From Bdellovibrio sp. (GTDB taxonomy: Bacteria > Bdellovibrionota > Bacteriovoracia > Bacteriovoracales > Bacteriovoracaceae), in the NCBI GenBank assembly GCA_020720455.1, contig DYOQ01000008.1, positions 21,578-62,698 of the forward strand: a DNA stretch of 41,121 bases. The letters are read 5' to 3'. Numbering within the stretch: the first letter of the stretch is position 1; each line of letters opens with the position of its first letter. Position numbers and translations under genes: made by a program. The notes beneath the pieces were generated by a model. The model saw only the letters and a list, made by a program, of their open reading frames with translations, made no database searches and was not told where the DNA came from. Positions 17,236 to 25,879 of this stretch are shown in pieces.

Positions 17236-18204
17236 TCTAATTTTTTTCCAAAGGCCCATTTTAAAACTATCCATTAAGTAAGCATTATACGATTCGCCCT
17301 TTCTTCCGCCTCTACCTATCATCTGAATAAGTTGATCCTCGTCATTTACTTTATAACCTATAAACACCCCTTCAATTGGCGGCAAATTTACTCCATGACT
17401 TAAGGCCGTCGTTGAAAAAATACAAGATGGAGGACGACTTCTTGATGATAGCGCCGATACAAACTTATCGACTTCACCACCGACGCATCCAATAGCATCT
17501 ATTTTTCTTCTACTACAAAAATCTAACCAGTGCTCGACATCTCTCCGATAGTGAACAAAATAAATTAAGGTGTTTGTTGTTTTTTTTAGTTTAAAAAAGA
17601 ACCTTCTGTTTAAAAATTTCGCTCCTAGATGGCCATAAAAAAATATTTCTTTAGGGGGGAAGAGCAGCTGACGATTTCCTAGATCGACAACAAACCCATG
17701 TTGGTAATTAAGAATTACTCCATGTTTTAAAAAATCTAAAATATCATCAGAAACTGTTGCACTAAGAGCAAGAAGATTGATCCCTTCACTCATGATTCCA
17801 ATAAGCGCTTCCCACATAACTGGCCTAAAACTACTACCCCAATGATAAAAGAGGTGTAGCTCATCCATTACGACTAAATAACTCTCTTTATCGTTCTCAA
17901 TAGCGGACATTAATTTTACAGAGAGTAGTTCTGGAGTTATTACCAACACTCCACGTTTCTCTTTCATAAAACGGTCTAACGATGCATCTTCCGAACATCC
18001 TATGCCATAGGTATCAGCAATCTTTCTTATACTAGCTGAAAATTCTAGGGCCAACGCCTTCAGAGGAGAAACGTAAACAACTTTTCTATCTAACTTGTTG
18101 ATTAAATCGCGAAGCATTCTAGTTTTCCCCCAAGCAGGAGGGGCAATAAATAGCATAAAGGTTGAATCTATATCTAAAACTTGCGAAAAATTCATTCTCC
18201 ACAT
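17191..18204 (-). CDS. Compact superfamily-2 DEAD/DEAH-like helicase
   Basis: Motif I is APPAWGKT (about 21-28), motif II DELH (114-117), motif III SAT (148-150) and motif VI IGRGGRKG near the C-terminus. Together they give the two RecA-like lobes of an SF2 helicase. At 337 residues it is close to the minimum core, without an N-terminal or C-terminal accessory domain, and the Q-motif is absent. SF2 proteins with DELH and a motif VI ending in GRGGRKG resemble Ski2/Mtr4-like or Hel308-like groups in these motifs. Translation probably starts at the ATG at 18204; the TTG before it is one codon longer. The opposite promoter region is shared with the kinase-like pair. Confidence 0.75.
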   Translation of the reverse strand: MWRMNFSQVLDIDSTFMLFIAPPAWGKTRMLRDLINKLDRKVVYVSPLKALALEFSASIRKIADTYGIGCSEDASLDRFMKEKRGVLVITPELLSVKLMSAIENDKESYLVVMDELHLFYHWGSSFRPVMWEALIGIMSEGINLLALSATVSDDILDFLKHGVILNYQHGFVVDLGNRQLLFPPKEIFFYGHLGAKFLNRRFFFKLKKTTNTLIYFVHYRRDVEHWLDFCSRRKIDAIGCVGGEVDKFVSALSSRSRPPSCIFSTTALSHGVNLPPIEGVFIGYKVNDEDQLIQMIGRGGRKGESYNAYLMDSFKMGLWKKIRSTISAALFDIVSKI

Positions 18205-18270
18205 CAAGCAATTCTTAATAGATCACCACAAGAATAACTTCATGAAATCACAAGTAGCGTACCAATTTAT

Positions 18271-18297
18271 TAAACTATTTCTATCAGCTGTCGATAA
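18271..18297 (+). promoter_or_regulatory. FliA (sigma28)-type promoter of the secreted kinase-like pair
   Basis: TAAA (18271-18274), exactly 15 bases, then GTCGATAA (18290-18297): 11 of 12 positions of the flagellar sigma consensus TAAA-N15-GCCGATAA. The start codon at 18306 lies only nine bases after the -10, so the predicted transcript would begin at or just before the ATG and be leaderless or nearly so. FliA-type promoters are known to drive attack-phase genes in Bdellovibrio, which would make this gene pair attack-phase expressed. Confidence 0.6.
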
Positions 18298-18305
18298 GAG
18301 TAATA

Positions 18306-19649
18306 ATGAGAAATAGAATTATCACTTACATCATATTTATTGCTATCTGCATGCCATCTATACTTTTTGGAAAAACAGTTGAACTCTTTAATTCTGATGG
18401 CACTCAAAACATCAAGTCATATGAAAAAAATTTCCCCAGCTCAAGATCTCCCAAATATGAGCAGGACTCAATTAAGCAAGGAGACTCATTTAAAATGCCT
18501 GATGGTAGAGAGTTTAAAGTTGAAAAAAAATTAAGCAGTAGTGGCAGCAACTCATACGTTTTTAAAGTTATCCAAACAAAACCATCAAGCGAGATAACGG
18601 GACAAGCTGTTGCTCTTAAAATTCCGATATCAACAGAAAAACAAAAACTTAATGCTCTAAGCAATTATGTCGAAGTCATGCAACGATTAAAGAGTGAAGG
18701 TATTCGAGTTCCAGAAATAATAAGGACACCTATTTCCAAAAATATCCCATACGTTGCAATGGAGTTAATTGAAAATCCAATCCATCTTATTTCTGCAATT
18801 AGAACTGCCGCAACTAAAGGAAAAGAGTCTCTCGAATACAAAGGTTTGATAAAACTCGCAAAAGAAACTGCCAAATTTACAACAGTTATGGATCTAAATA
18901 CTGAACAGGTAATCTATGATAACGCAAGACAAGAGTACGTTCTTATGGATGCTCAAAATTTTATTAGAAAATACTCCGGTTCACCACTTATTGAAGAAGA
19001 ACAAAACATATTTATCGGAGAAAATACAATATTGTCTAACGGAAAAAGTCAGTATAGGCCTCAAAGTGGCCAAGAAGAAGAACTTATTGATGATATAAAA
19101 AAGACAATAAGTAACGAGCGAAGCAAAATTCGAAATAGCTCATGGGAAAATATTAAACATCTAAAAGCAGTAATGGAAAACCCACCACCAGGAATGAGTT
19201 TTAATGAATACTATGATGTACTGAAAAGCTTAGTCGAATATAAACAGCTTCCAAGCATTGATCAAATACCTCACCTTTTTCACTTTCAAGTTAAACCAAC
19301 ACCAGAACAATTTTATAATTTGCTTCCCTTTAAAAGTGGAGGTATCCCATCTCCAGCAAATCTTTCTGCAATCTATCACAAAATCCCAAAGGATGAAAAA
19401 TTTCAACAATATTACAGTTTGATATTAGAAAAAATAGACGAACGGGCCCAGATTTTAGGTAGTAGTAAAAACATTGAGAGACAACAAAAGGCAAAAAAAT
19501 TAATAGCGGCAAAAGAGTTGATAATCGCCTCACTCGAAAAGCACAAAGCTGAAATTACCTCTTTACCAAATGGAAAAAAGCTTATGAGACAGATCGCTCC
19601 TCCGACTTGGTACAATAGATGCTTAGCAATGATTCTTAATAATTTTTAG
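18306..19649 (+). CDS. Secreted kinase-fold-like protein, paralogue 1
   Basis: I know no named family for the whole protein. A Sec signal peptide (1-22) is followed by a conserved start (ELFNSDGTQNIKSY). Residues 60-225 show protein-kinase/APH-type landmarks in order: MPDGREFKVEKKLSSSGSNS in the glycine-loop position, Lys105 in AVALKIP, Glu123 in a following helix, a hinge AMELI, Asp196-x4-Gln201 (DLNTEQ) as catalytic loop, and Asp215 in VLMDAQNF as metal-binding Asp. The Gly loop is degenerate and the DFG reads DAQ, so activity is uncertain. Residues 230-447 are helical, with PPPGMSFNEYYDVL and repeated IPK/IPH elements. The next gene is a paralogue 23 bases downstream. The FliA-type promoter abuts the ATG. 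Confidence 0.8.
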   Translation: MRNRIITYIIFIAICMPSILFGKTVELFNSDGTQNIKSYEKNFPSSRSPKYEQDSIKQGDSFKMPDGREFKVEKKLSSSGSNSYVFKVIQTKPSSEITGQAVALKIPISTEKQKLNALSNYVEVMQRLKSEGIRVPEIIRTPISKNIPYVAMELIENPIHLISAIRTAATKGKESLEYKGLIKLAKETAKFTTVMDLNTEQVIYDNARQEYVLMDAQNFIRKYSGSPLIEEEQNIFIGENTILSNGKSQYRPQSGQEEELIDDIKKTISNERSKIRNSSWENIKHLKAVMENPPPGMSFNEYYDVLKSLVEYKQLPSIDQIPHLFHFQVKPTPEQFYNLLPFKSGGIPSPANLSAIYHKIPKDEKFQQYYSLILEKIDERAQILGSSKNIERQQKAKKLIAAKELIIASLEKHKAEITSLPNGKKLMRQIAPPTWYNRCLAMILNNF

Positions 19650-19672
19650 CAAAACTACCGATAAATCTTTTG

Positions 19673-21022
19673 ATGATATTTACAGTTAAACTTTACTTAA
19701 TATTTATTACTCTTATTATTCCTACTCTACTTTTAGGCAGAACCATTGAGCTATTTAACACTGATGGCACTCAAAATATTAAAGCATACCAACGATATAT
19801 TCCTAAACGAGGTTCAATTCCAGGAAAAAATTCTGAAATACTAAAAAACGGAGATATTTTAAAAATGCCAGATGGAAGAGAGTTTAGGTTTGAAGGATTA
19901 CTAGGAAGAGGAATGAGAACTTATGTTTACCGCGCTATTCAAACAGCTCCACTTGATGAAGTTACAAATACCCCTATCGCTCTAAAAATCCCTTTAACAA
20001 GCTCAAAGCTAACCCTAGCATCCATGTCTTCATACACTGAAACAATTCAACAGGTCTTCAATCATGGTATTAACACAGTCAAAATAATTCATACACCAGC
20101 AACAAAAATAACACCATACATAGCTATTGAACTACTGCCTCAAACGTTACCTCTCACCTCTGCCATCTCCGTTGCTTCCAAAAAAGGAAACAATTCCGCT
20201 GAATACAAAGCACTTCTTAAATTTGCCAAAGAGACGGCCCATCTAACCAAAGTTGGAGATACACATATTGAACAATTAGTATTTGATGAAGTAAAAAAAG
20301 AGTACGTATTACTTGATGGTGAAAATTTCGTTAGAAAATATACCGGATCTCCATTAACAAAAAACGAGCCAAATATTCTAACCGGAGAGTATTCGCTACT
20401 GTCAACTGGAAGGAGTGTATACATACCGGTAAGCGAGGAGGAAGAACAGCTCATAACCGATATCGAAAATACCATTGAAAAAGAACGTTTAAAAATAAAA
20501 GACCAAAACTGGAATCATCTTCAATCGTTAAAGCAAACAATGAAAAATCCGCCACCAACTACAAGCTTTGACGAATATTACAAAACTTTACAAGAACTTG
20601 AGTTATATGGTGAGCTTCCTAGCTTTGAAGAGATTCCTCATCTGTTTAGTTTTGAAAAAAAACCAACCTCAGAGCAACTTTATAATCTTTTACGTTTTAA
20701 AAATGGCGTTATTCCATCAAATAGATCTATCAGTGAGATTTATAAAAAAATACCAAAAGATGAAACATTTCTAAAATTTTATGATTTATACTTAAGCAAG
20801 TTTGAAGAATCAATTGAGATAAATAGCGAAGGCAACCTTGAAGTCAATAAAGTCATAACTCACGAACTAAAAATGGCGAAAGCGGAAATTATAAAAAAAC
20901 TTTTAAGAGACAAACGTGCAATTCTTAAGCTCCAAGACGGAGACAAACTACTTGATAAAATTTCTGCACCAAACCTACTGACGATCTGTCTTCGACATAT
21001 TTTAAAAACACTTCAGCTGTGA
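19673..21022 (+). CDS. Secreted kinase-fold-like protein, paralogue 2
   Basis: It is similar to the preceding protein over its whole length, with the kinase-like landmarks at the same residue numbers: a better glycine loop LLGRGMRTYVY (77-87), Lys105 in IALKIP, Glu123, hinge AIELL, Asp196 in VGDTHIEQ with Gln201, and Asp215 in VLLDGENF. The GD-x-H form resembles aminoglycoside phosphotransferases and related small-molecule kinases. The signal peptide ends after LLLG (about 22). I use the ATG at 19673; the TTG just before it adds one residue. No clear Shine-Dalgarno is visible, so it may depend on translation of paralogue 1. The end overlaps the convergent recO gene by 21 bases. Confidence 0.8.
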   Translation: MIFTVKLYLIFITLIIPTLLLGRTIELFNTDGTQNIKAYQRYIPKRGSIPGKNSEILKNGDILKMPDGREFRFEGLLGRGMRTYVYRAIQTAPLDEVTNTPIALKIPLTSSKLTLASMSSYTETIQQVFNHGINTVKIIHTPATKITPYIAIELLPQTLPLTSAISVASKKGNNSAEYKALLKFAKETAHLTKVGDTHIEQLVFDEVKKEYVLLDGENFVRKYTGSPLTKNEPNILTGEYSLLSTGRSVYIPVSEEEEQLITDIENTIEKERLKIKDQNWNHLQSLKQTMKNPPPTTSFDEYYKTLQELELYGELPSFEEIPHLFSFEKKPTSEQLYNLLRFKNGVIPSNRSISEIYKKIPKDETFLKFYDLYLSKFEESIEINSEGNLEVNKVITHELKMAKAEIIKKLLRDKRAILKLQDGDKLLDKISAPNLLTICLRHILKTLQL

Positions 21023-21769
21023 AATCTTTATTACCTCATGAGAAGCAAGATAGTTCATCGCCATATCGAGTATTGACTGATCGCACACGTCAAGCATATA
21101 GGATTCTTCGAATTTGATTTTTTTAGTTCTATCAATCTCTCTCCAAAACTTTATACCTTGATCACTTGGAAAATCTCGAACATCGCCATTACAATCCTTG
21201 CAAGAAAATCCACCTTCAACATCAATAAACGAATGGACATCACTCGAAATTAAAATTTTATCGCAATAGATACAGTTAGTAGTTACTGGGAATATCCCAT
21301 GAAATTGCATCAGCCTTGCAAAATACATAAACATGTGAGCATGAATATTTAACCTTTGTTCTTTTTCAAATTTATCAAGCAAATATATTCCATTACTAAG
21401 CGTAAGAAAAAGTCCTTCATTTTCACTCGAATCATCATCGAATGATTCCTCTAGTGCAACCTGAGAACAAATCTCAAGCATCAAGCAAAGATTGCAATAT
21501 GTCTTATAATTTTTTGATATAGATTCATGCCGCCACAAATAGTCCCACTCTTTGGCACTTTTCAAATCACTTGGCCTACCGCTTGTTTTTATCATCACTC
21601 TAAACATGTTACCAATTTCAAGCGGAACACAAACATTTTTGCCTATTCGATTTTGAACGCCATAAAAAAGAATTGAGACTTTCTGGCCTCTTCTTGTTAA
21701 AAAACTACAGATTAAATCTTTATCTCTGAAAGGGGTTTTTCTTAATAAAATCCCCTCAATTGAACTCAT
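21002..21769 (-). CDS. recO: DNA repair protein RecO
   Basis: RecO helps load RecA on SSB-coated single strands in the RecFOR pathway. The N-terminal OB-fold has the typical start EGILLRKTPFRDKDLICSFLTRRGQKVSILFYGV, here summarised as EGILL-x6-DKDL ... LTRRG. A zinc-binding module lies about 168-200, with CIYC and CKDC. Length 255 is normal. Its ATG overlaps the nuoI stop as ATGA, so it is translationally coupled to the nuo genes, an unusual partner. The C-terminus overlaps paralogue 2 of the kinase-like pair by 21 bases. Confidence 0.9.
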   Translation of the reverse strand: MSSIEGILLRKTPFRDKDLICSFLTRRGQKVSILFYGVQNRIGKNVCVPLEIGNMFRVMIKTSGRPSDLKSAKEWDYLWRHESISKNYKTYCNLCLMLEICSQVALEESFDDDSSENEGLFLTLSNGIYLLDKFEKEQRLNIHAHMFMYFARLMQFHGIFPVTTNCIYCDKILISSDVHSFIDVEGGFSCKDCNGDVRDFPSDQGIKFWREIDRTKKIKFEESYMLDVCDQSILDMAMNYLASHEVIKISQLKCF

Positions 21770-22281
21770 AATCTATCTTTCAGTGCCTTCTCTTTCCACG
21801 AACGAGCTTCGTCTGACAGATAATCTATTTTCAAATCTTGAACATTATATGTCGAATATTCAAATTCAGTCGTATGAAACAAACACTCAGTTGGGCAAAC
21901 AGTTGTGCAGTTGCCACAAAAACAACAAAGCGCTTTATCAATCGTATACTGAGTTAAATCAAATTTTATCGCAGTCCCTTTTGAACTTTTCTTTTCAGGA
22001 GCATCTACCGCTCTTTTTTCTGTTGCAATTGTAATACATCCAACAGGACAAGCTGTCGCACACGCTTTACAACCTATGCAATCATCGACATCGTTATAAA
22101 GTCTCATTCGAGTACCTTTAGGTAGAGTCTCTTTCTCTTCTGGGTACTGCAAAGTCACCTCTTTCTCTTTAAGAACGTAACCCATTGTAATCGCCATACC
22201 TTTTGATATTGAACTAACGGCGTCCCAAATGTTTGTAAAATATTTTTTAACTGTTAATTGTCCATCTGTTTGTGTCGTCAT
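21766..22281 (-). CDS. nuoI: NADH-quinone oxidoreductase subunit I
   Basis: NuoI carries the N6a and N6b 4Fe-4S clusters that pass electrons towards N2. Two ferredoxin motifs are clear: DDCIGCKACATACPVGC (C-x2-C-x2-C-x3-C) and CCFCGNCTTVCP. The protein is 171 residues, the normal size. The N-terminal segment after the start lacks a membrane helix, as expected. ATG and the nuoD stop overlap as TAATG, and the stop overlaps recO as ATGA. A 16-residue insert rich in Lys and Ser between the cluster motifs is the only unusual part. Confidence 0.95.
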   Translation of the reverse strand: MTTQTDGQLTVKKYFTNIWDAVSSISKGMAITMGYVLKEKEVTLQYPEEKETLPKGTRMRLYNDVDDCIGCKACATACPVGCITIATEKRAVDAPEKKSSKGTAIKFDLTQYTIDKALCCFCGNCTTVCPTECLFHTTEFEYSTYNVQDLKIDYLSDEARSWKEKALKDRL

Positions 22282-23429
22282 TATCTATCCACCTCGCCTA
22301 GAACAATATCTAAACTTCCAATTGTTGCAACCAAGTCAGCAATCATCATTCCTGGTGCAATCTCACCTAGTGCTGACACGTTCGTAAAACACGGAGACTT
22401 AACTTTGAATCTATACGGGCCCTTCTTTCCATCTGAAATGATGTGATATCCAAGCTCACCTTTTGGACACTCGGTTCTCATATATATTTCACCAACAGGA
22501 ACCTTTATCACTCTAGGAACCTTTGTAGTAAACTCTCCACCCTCTTCTCTTAGCTTAACAAGAGCTTGTTTGATAATTTTTACAGACTGCTCCATCTCAA
22601 CCATTCTGACATAGTACCTATCCCAACAATCACCGACGCAACCCTTTAACCCTTTTCCTACAGCGACTTCAAAATTAAACTCATTGTAAATTGAGTAAGG
22701 TTTTTTCTTTCTTAAATCCCATTCAACTCCGGCCCCTCTTAGGACTGGCCCTGTTATACCGTAATCATAGCAATAATCTTTATCCATCACACCAACATTT
22801 GCTGTTCTTTCAATAAAAATCTTATTCTGAGTTAGCAAGGTATCATACATTTTAAGTTGATCTTCAAAACCAGCGCAAAACTTTTCAAGACCTACAATTA
22901 AATCGTTCGAAACATCCCGAGATACCCCACCAATAGAGATATAATTATATAGCAATCGTCCACCAGAGATCGATTCAAAAAAACTAATGATCTTTTCTCT
23001 CTGATCAAATGCGTACAAAAAAGGAGTAAATGCTCCAATATCAATTCCGTAGGTACCAAATGCCACCAAGTGAGAAGCAATTCTTTGCAACTCAGAAACT
23101 AATACTCTAATGACTTCTGCTCTTCGAGGAACAGCGATGCTTGCCAACTTCTCAATCGTAATAGCATAACCAAGCTCCATATTCATTGAAGCAAGGTAAT
23201 CCATTCGATCAACAAATGGAACGATCGCTCTATAGTCGGCATTCTCACAATGTTTTTCCATACATCTGTGCAAATAACCAATATGAGGAATTGCCTCTGC
23301 TACAATCTCTGAGTCCGTCTTGATTTCAACTCTTAAAACACCGTGAGTAGCAGGGTGTTGTGGGCCCATATTGACCGTTAACAATTCACTTTTTATTTTT
23401 TCATCGTTTCCAATAAACTCTACGCTCAT
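22281..23429 (-). CDS. nuoD: NADH-quinone oxidoreductase subunit D
   Basis: This 49-kDa-type subunit forms the quinone-binding site of complex I together with NuoB. The hallmark NMGPQHPATHGVLR is present near residue 20, followed by PHIGYLHRCMEKHCE, and the C-terminus ends in DIVLGEVDR. Here NuoD is separate, not fused to NuoC as in Escherichia. Length 382 is normal. AGGTGA precedes the ATG. It is preceded by nuoC after 7 bases and followed by nuoI with a one-base overlap. Confidence 0.96.
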   Translation of the reverse strand: MSVEFIGNDEKIKSELLTVNMGPQHPATHGVLRVEIKTDSEIVAEAIPHIGYLHRCMEKHCENADYRAIVPFVDRMDYLASMNMELGYAITIEKLASIAVPRRAEVIRVLVSELQRIASHLVAFGTYGIDIGAFTPFLYAFDQREKIISFFESISGGRLLYNYISIGGVSRDVSNDLIVGLEKFCAGFEDQLKMYDTLLTQNKIFIERTANVGVMDKDYCYDYGITGPVLRGAGVEWDLRKKKPYSIYNEFNFEVAVGKGLKGCVGDCWDRYYVRMVEMEQSVKIIKQALVKLREEGGEFTTKVPRVIKVPVGEIYMRTECPKGELGYHIISDGKKGPYRFKVKSPCFTNVSALGEIAPGMMIADLVATIGSLDIVLGEVDR

Positions 23430-23436
23430 AAATCAC

Positions 23437-23934
23437 CTACTTCATTTTGGACGCTGGATTAATCACCATGCCATTATAGCTCTCTTCTGATTTGAAATCT
23501 TTCCGAAGAGGATAACCAACGAAACCATCTGGACAGAGAATCCTTCTGCAATCTGGGTGGCCAGTAAACTCAACACCAACCATGTCATAACACTCTCGCT
23601 CTAGCCAATTGGCTGCTTTCCAAACATCTGAAACAGATGCTATTTTTGGAAGTGAATCACCTTGTTTTTGAAGCTTCACTTTTAAAATAAGCTCAGTGTT
23701 ATTAATAAAACTTGCAATAATATAACTTAGTTCAAGATATTCTGGATAATCACAACCAGTAATTACCTGAAGAACATTAAACTCATGTGTACCGCTCTCT
23801 TTTAATAGTTTGCAAACATCAACAATAAAAGCTGGATTAACACTTATTGAACTATCTCCAACTTCAGCTTTGTTAAAAGTCGCTTCTACACCTTTAATCC
23901 TATTATTCAGTAATCCTACAATTTCGTTATGCAT
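23437..23934 (-). CDS. nuoC: NADH-quinone oxidoreductase subunit C
   Basis: The 30-kDa-type subunit of complex I. The diagnostic part is the segment [19 protein letters not shown] followed by [18 protein letters not shown], which matches the family signature ERE-x-x-DM-x-G-x-x-F-x-x-HPDLRRI-x-x-x-D. Length 165 is normal for unfused NuoC. The ATG overlaps the nuoB stop by 8 bases. Confidence 0.95.
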   Translation of the reverse strand: MHNEIVGLLNNRIKGVEATFNKAEVGDSSISVNPAFIVDVCKLLKESGTHEFNVLQVITGCDYPEYLELSYIIASFINNTELILKVKLQKQGDSLPKIASVSDVWKAANWLERECYDMVGVEFTGHPDCRRILCPDGFVGYPLRKDFKSEESYNGMVINPASKMK

Positions 23935-24409
23935 TTGTTACCCACTTATCTTTTAACATTCTCTCTTTGGATATTTTTTCCTGCAATACCATCAAACCTT
24001 CAATAAGGGCCTCTGGACGTGGTGGACAGCCTGGAACATAAACATCAACAGGAATAATTTCATCAACGCCTTTAACAACGTTATATCCATGCTTCCAATA
24101 TGGGCCACCCTTGTTTGCACAAGAACCCATTGCGATAACATACTTTGGCTCTGCCATCTGCTCATAAAGAGTTTTAATTCTTTCTGCCATCTTAAGAGTT
24201 ACAGTTCCTGCTACGATCATTAGATCGGCCCTTCGAGGTGTTGCCATAAATGCTCCACAACCAAACCTTTCTAAATCGTATTTAGCGGCCCCAGTTGCCA
24301 TCATTTCGATCGCGCAACAAGCTAGTCCGAAGGTCATTGGCCATAGCGAATTTTTCCTTCCCCAGTTTAAGACATCATCAACAGTAGTAAGAATTATACC
24401 ATCTTGCAC
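23927..24409 (-). CDS. nuoB: NADH-quinone oxidoreductase subunit B
   Basis: NuoB holds the N2 cluster next to the quinone site. The ligands are recognisable: the tandem Cys pair in [18 protein letters not shown] and [12 protein letters not shown] place the start at the GTG at 24409, which has GGAG six bases upstream; the TTG at 24421 in the longer frame overlaps that ribosome binding site, the same artefact as in mtnA. nuoA, which usually precedes nuoB, is absent: the next gene upstream is the unrelated subtilase. A sigma70-type promoter fits at 24455-24483. Confidence 0.95.
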   Translation of the reverse strand: MQDGIILTTVDDVLNWGRKNSLWPMTFGLACCAIEMMATGAAKYDLERFGCGAFMATPRRADLMIVAGTVTLKMAERIKTLYEQMAEPKYVIAMGSCANKGGPYWKHGYNVVKGVDEIIPVDVYVPGCPPRPEALIEGLMVLQEKISKERMLKDKWVTNA

Positions 24410-24454
24410 ATGCAGCTCCAATGTGAATACTAATACTGAATAAAAACGTAATTT

Positions 24455-24483
24455 AATTTACAATCAAGAAAATTCTCAGTCAA
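24455..24483 (-). promoter_or_regulatory. Sigma70-type promoter of nuoBCDI-recO
   Basis: TTGACT (24478-24483), 17 bases, TAAATT (24455-24460) on the minus strand. The -35 has one mismatch and the -10 two. The predicted start near 24448 leaves about 40 bases of leader before the GTG start. It lies in the 78-base gap between nuoB and the subtilase gene. Confidence 0.45.
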
Positions 24484-24487
24484 CAAC

Positions 24488-25816
24488 TTACTCAAGAATC
24501 TTTTTAGCGGCAGCACCAAGATCAAGCCTACCACCACTGACAGTTTTTCCTTTTAGCGATTGCTCAGGTGCTACAGTTTGTAGAACTATTTTTTTAATAA
24601 ACAGAGCAAACCCTGCTGGATCATTATAGTATCTGTTATTAACATTTCGTGGGGCAATTGCATGTAATAGGGCCACTGATCCCGTTACATGTGGAGTTGC
24701 CATAGAGGTACCAGTCATTCCTCCAACCATATTGTAAGGTATCGTCGAATAGATCTCAGTCCCTGGAGCTCCTAGATCAATAAATTTTTGTCCAAACCCA
24801 GCTTGGCCATATATTTTGCCATCTTCATCAGTATTAGTTACCGATATAATGTAGTCACTCGAACATCCAGACGGAACATCTCCAACATTATCCACATTCC
24901 ACGCTCTATTTGCAGTAGCAACAACGTTTACAATACCAAGTTTACCCATTTCATTATAAATATCATTCCATAGTGGGTATTTTTCTGAATTACAATCAGC
25001 ACCATTAATTCCAAAGCTTGAATTAACAGCTACAACGTTTGCACCAGCTTGGCCTTTTGATTCTAGCCAAATTTTTTTCTGTTTTAATACATAACCGTAT
25101 GACGCAAGAACTGATGATGTTGAAAAAGTTTTCATTAGTACAGGCATCAACTTAACATCCCAATTAATTCCAGCAATATGCTTATCATTATCTCCCTTTG
25201 CACCGATGATTCCGGCAACATGAGTTCCATGTGATTCACCTGTTGGAACTGACGGGGCAGAATCATACCCGTAGTAATCATCTACGTATCCGTTGTTATC
25301 ATCATCAATTTTGTTTTTTGGAATTTCCCCTTTATTGATCCAGATATTATCCTTTAAATCTTCATGAGTAATGCTTATGCCTTCTTCAACAACTGCAACT
25401 ACAATATCGTTACCGGCCGCATCCGTACCGCCTGTACTATAACTCCAAGCTTCTGAAGCACCAATCCCAAACTCACCATCACCATTAATTGACCACTGAT
25501 CATAAAATCTTGGATCAGCGGATACTAACCTTTGAGTAACTGGATGATCTTCTTGAATGTACTCAAACTCTCCAGTGCTAAGAAGTGAGGTACGTAAAGA
25601 TGTAAACCCTCCTCCCTTTACTTCTGGTACATTTATCAAATAAATACCGAGATCTTGAACGAGAGGTTTTTCAACTTGAATGCCAAAACTTGCCAAAGCA
25701 ATTTCTTCAGGAATTACATTAATTTGTTTAATTTTTCTTTTTACGATAAAACTTTTTGAAAAAGACGGAAAACTACATAGAAGCGATACAATCGCCAGTG
25801 ATAATAGGTTTTTCAA
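24488..25816 (-). CDS. Secreted subtilisin-family (S8) protease with Glu in the Asp position
   Basis: A Sec signal peptide (1-20) and an inhibitor-like propeptide (about 22-98) precede the S8 domain. His196 lies in SHGTHVAG, the oxyanion Asn303 in VVATANR, and Ser371 in GTSMATPHV. The catalytic Asp motif, normally V-x-D-S/T-G, reads VVEEGI, so Glu144 takes the Asp position; the next bases read HEDLKDN as in kexin-type enzymes. The acidic insert DDDNNGYVDD at 171-180 is a likely calcium site. The start is TTG, supported by GAGGGG six bases upstream. Exported proteases of this kind are common in predatory bacteria. It follows rpmB. Confidence 0.92.
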   Translation of the reverse strand: MKNLLSLAIVSLLCSFPSFSKSFIVKRKIKQINVIPEEIALASFGIQVEKPLVQDLGIYLINVPEVKGGGFTSLRTSLLSTGEFEYIQEDHPVTQRLVSADPRFYDQWSINGDGEFGIGASEAWSYSTGGTDAAGNDIVVAVVEEGISITHEDLKDNIWINKGEIPKNKIDDDNNGYVDDYYGYDSAPSVPTGESHGTHVAGIIGAKGDNDKHIAGINWDVKLMPVLMKTFSTSSVLASYGYVLKQKKIWLESKGQAGANVVAVNSSFGINGADCNSEKYPLWNDIYNEMGKLGIVNVVATANRAWNVDNVGDVPSGCSSDYIISVTNTDEDGKIYGQAGFGQKFIDLGAPGTEIYSTIPYNMVGGMTGTSMATPHVTGSVALLHAIAPRNVNNRYYNDPAGFALFIKKIVLQTVAPEQSLKGKTVSGGRLDLGAAAKKILE

Positions 25817-25879
25817 AATTACCCCTCTGTTAAAAGCCGTGACATTTTACTGGCCCGACAAACAATAACCATCGATAAA

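Noticed and set aside
18095-18316. Plus-strand frame upstream of the kinase-like gene
   Set aside because: It lies opposite the helicase start, lacks domain features and would overlap the FliA-type promoter.
18306-21022. Kinase-like pair as a recent duplication or assembly repeat
   Set aside because: The two genes differ at DNA level throughout and have distinct loops; they are old paralogues.
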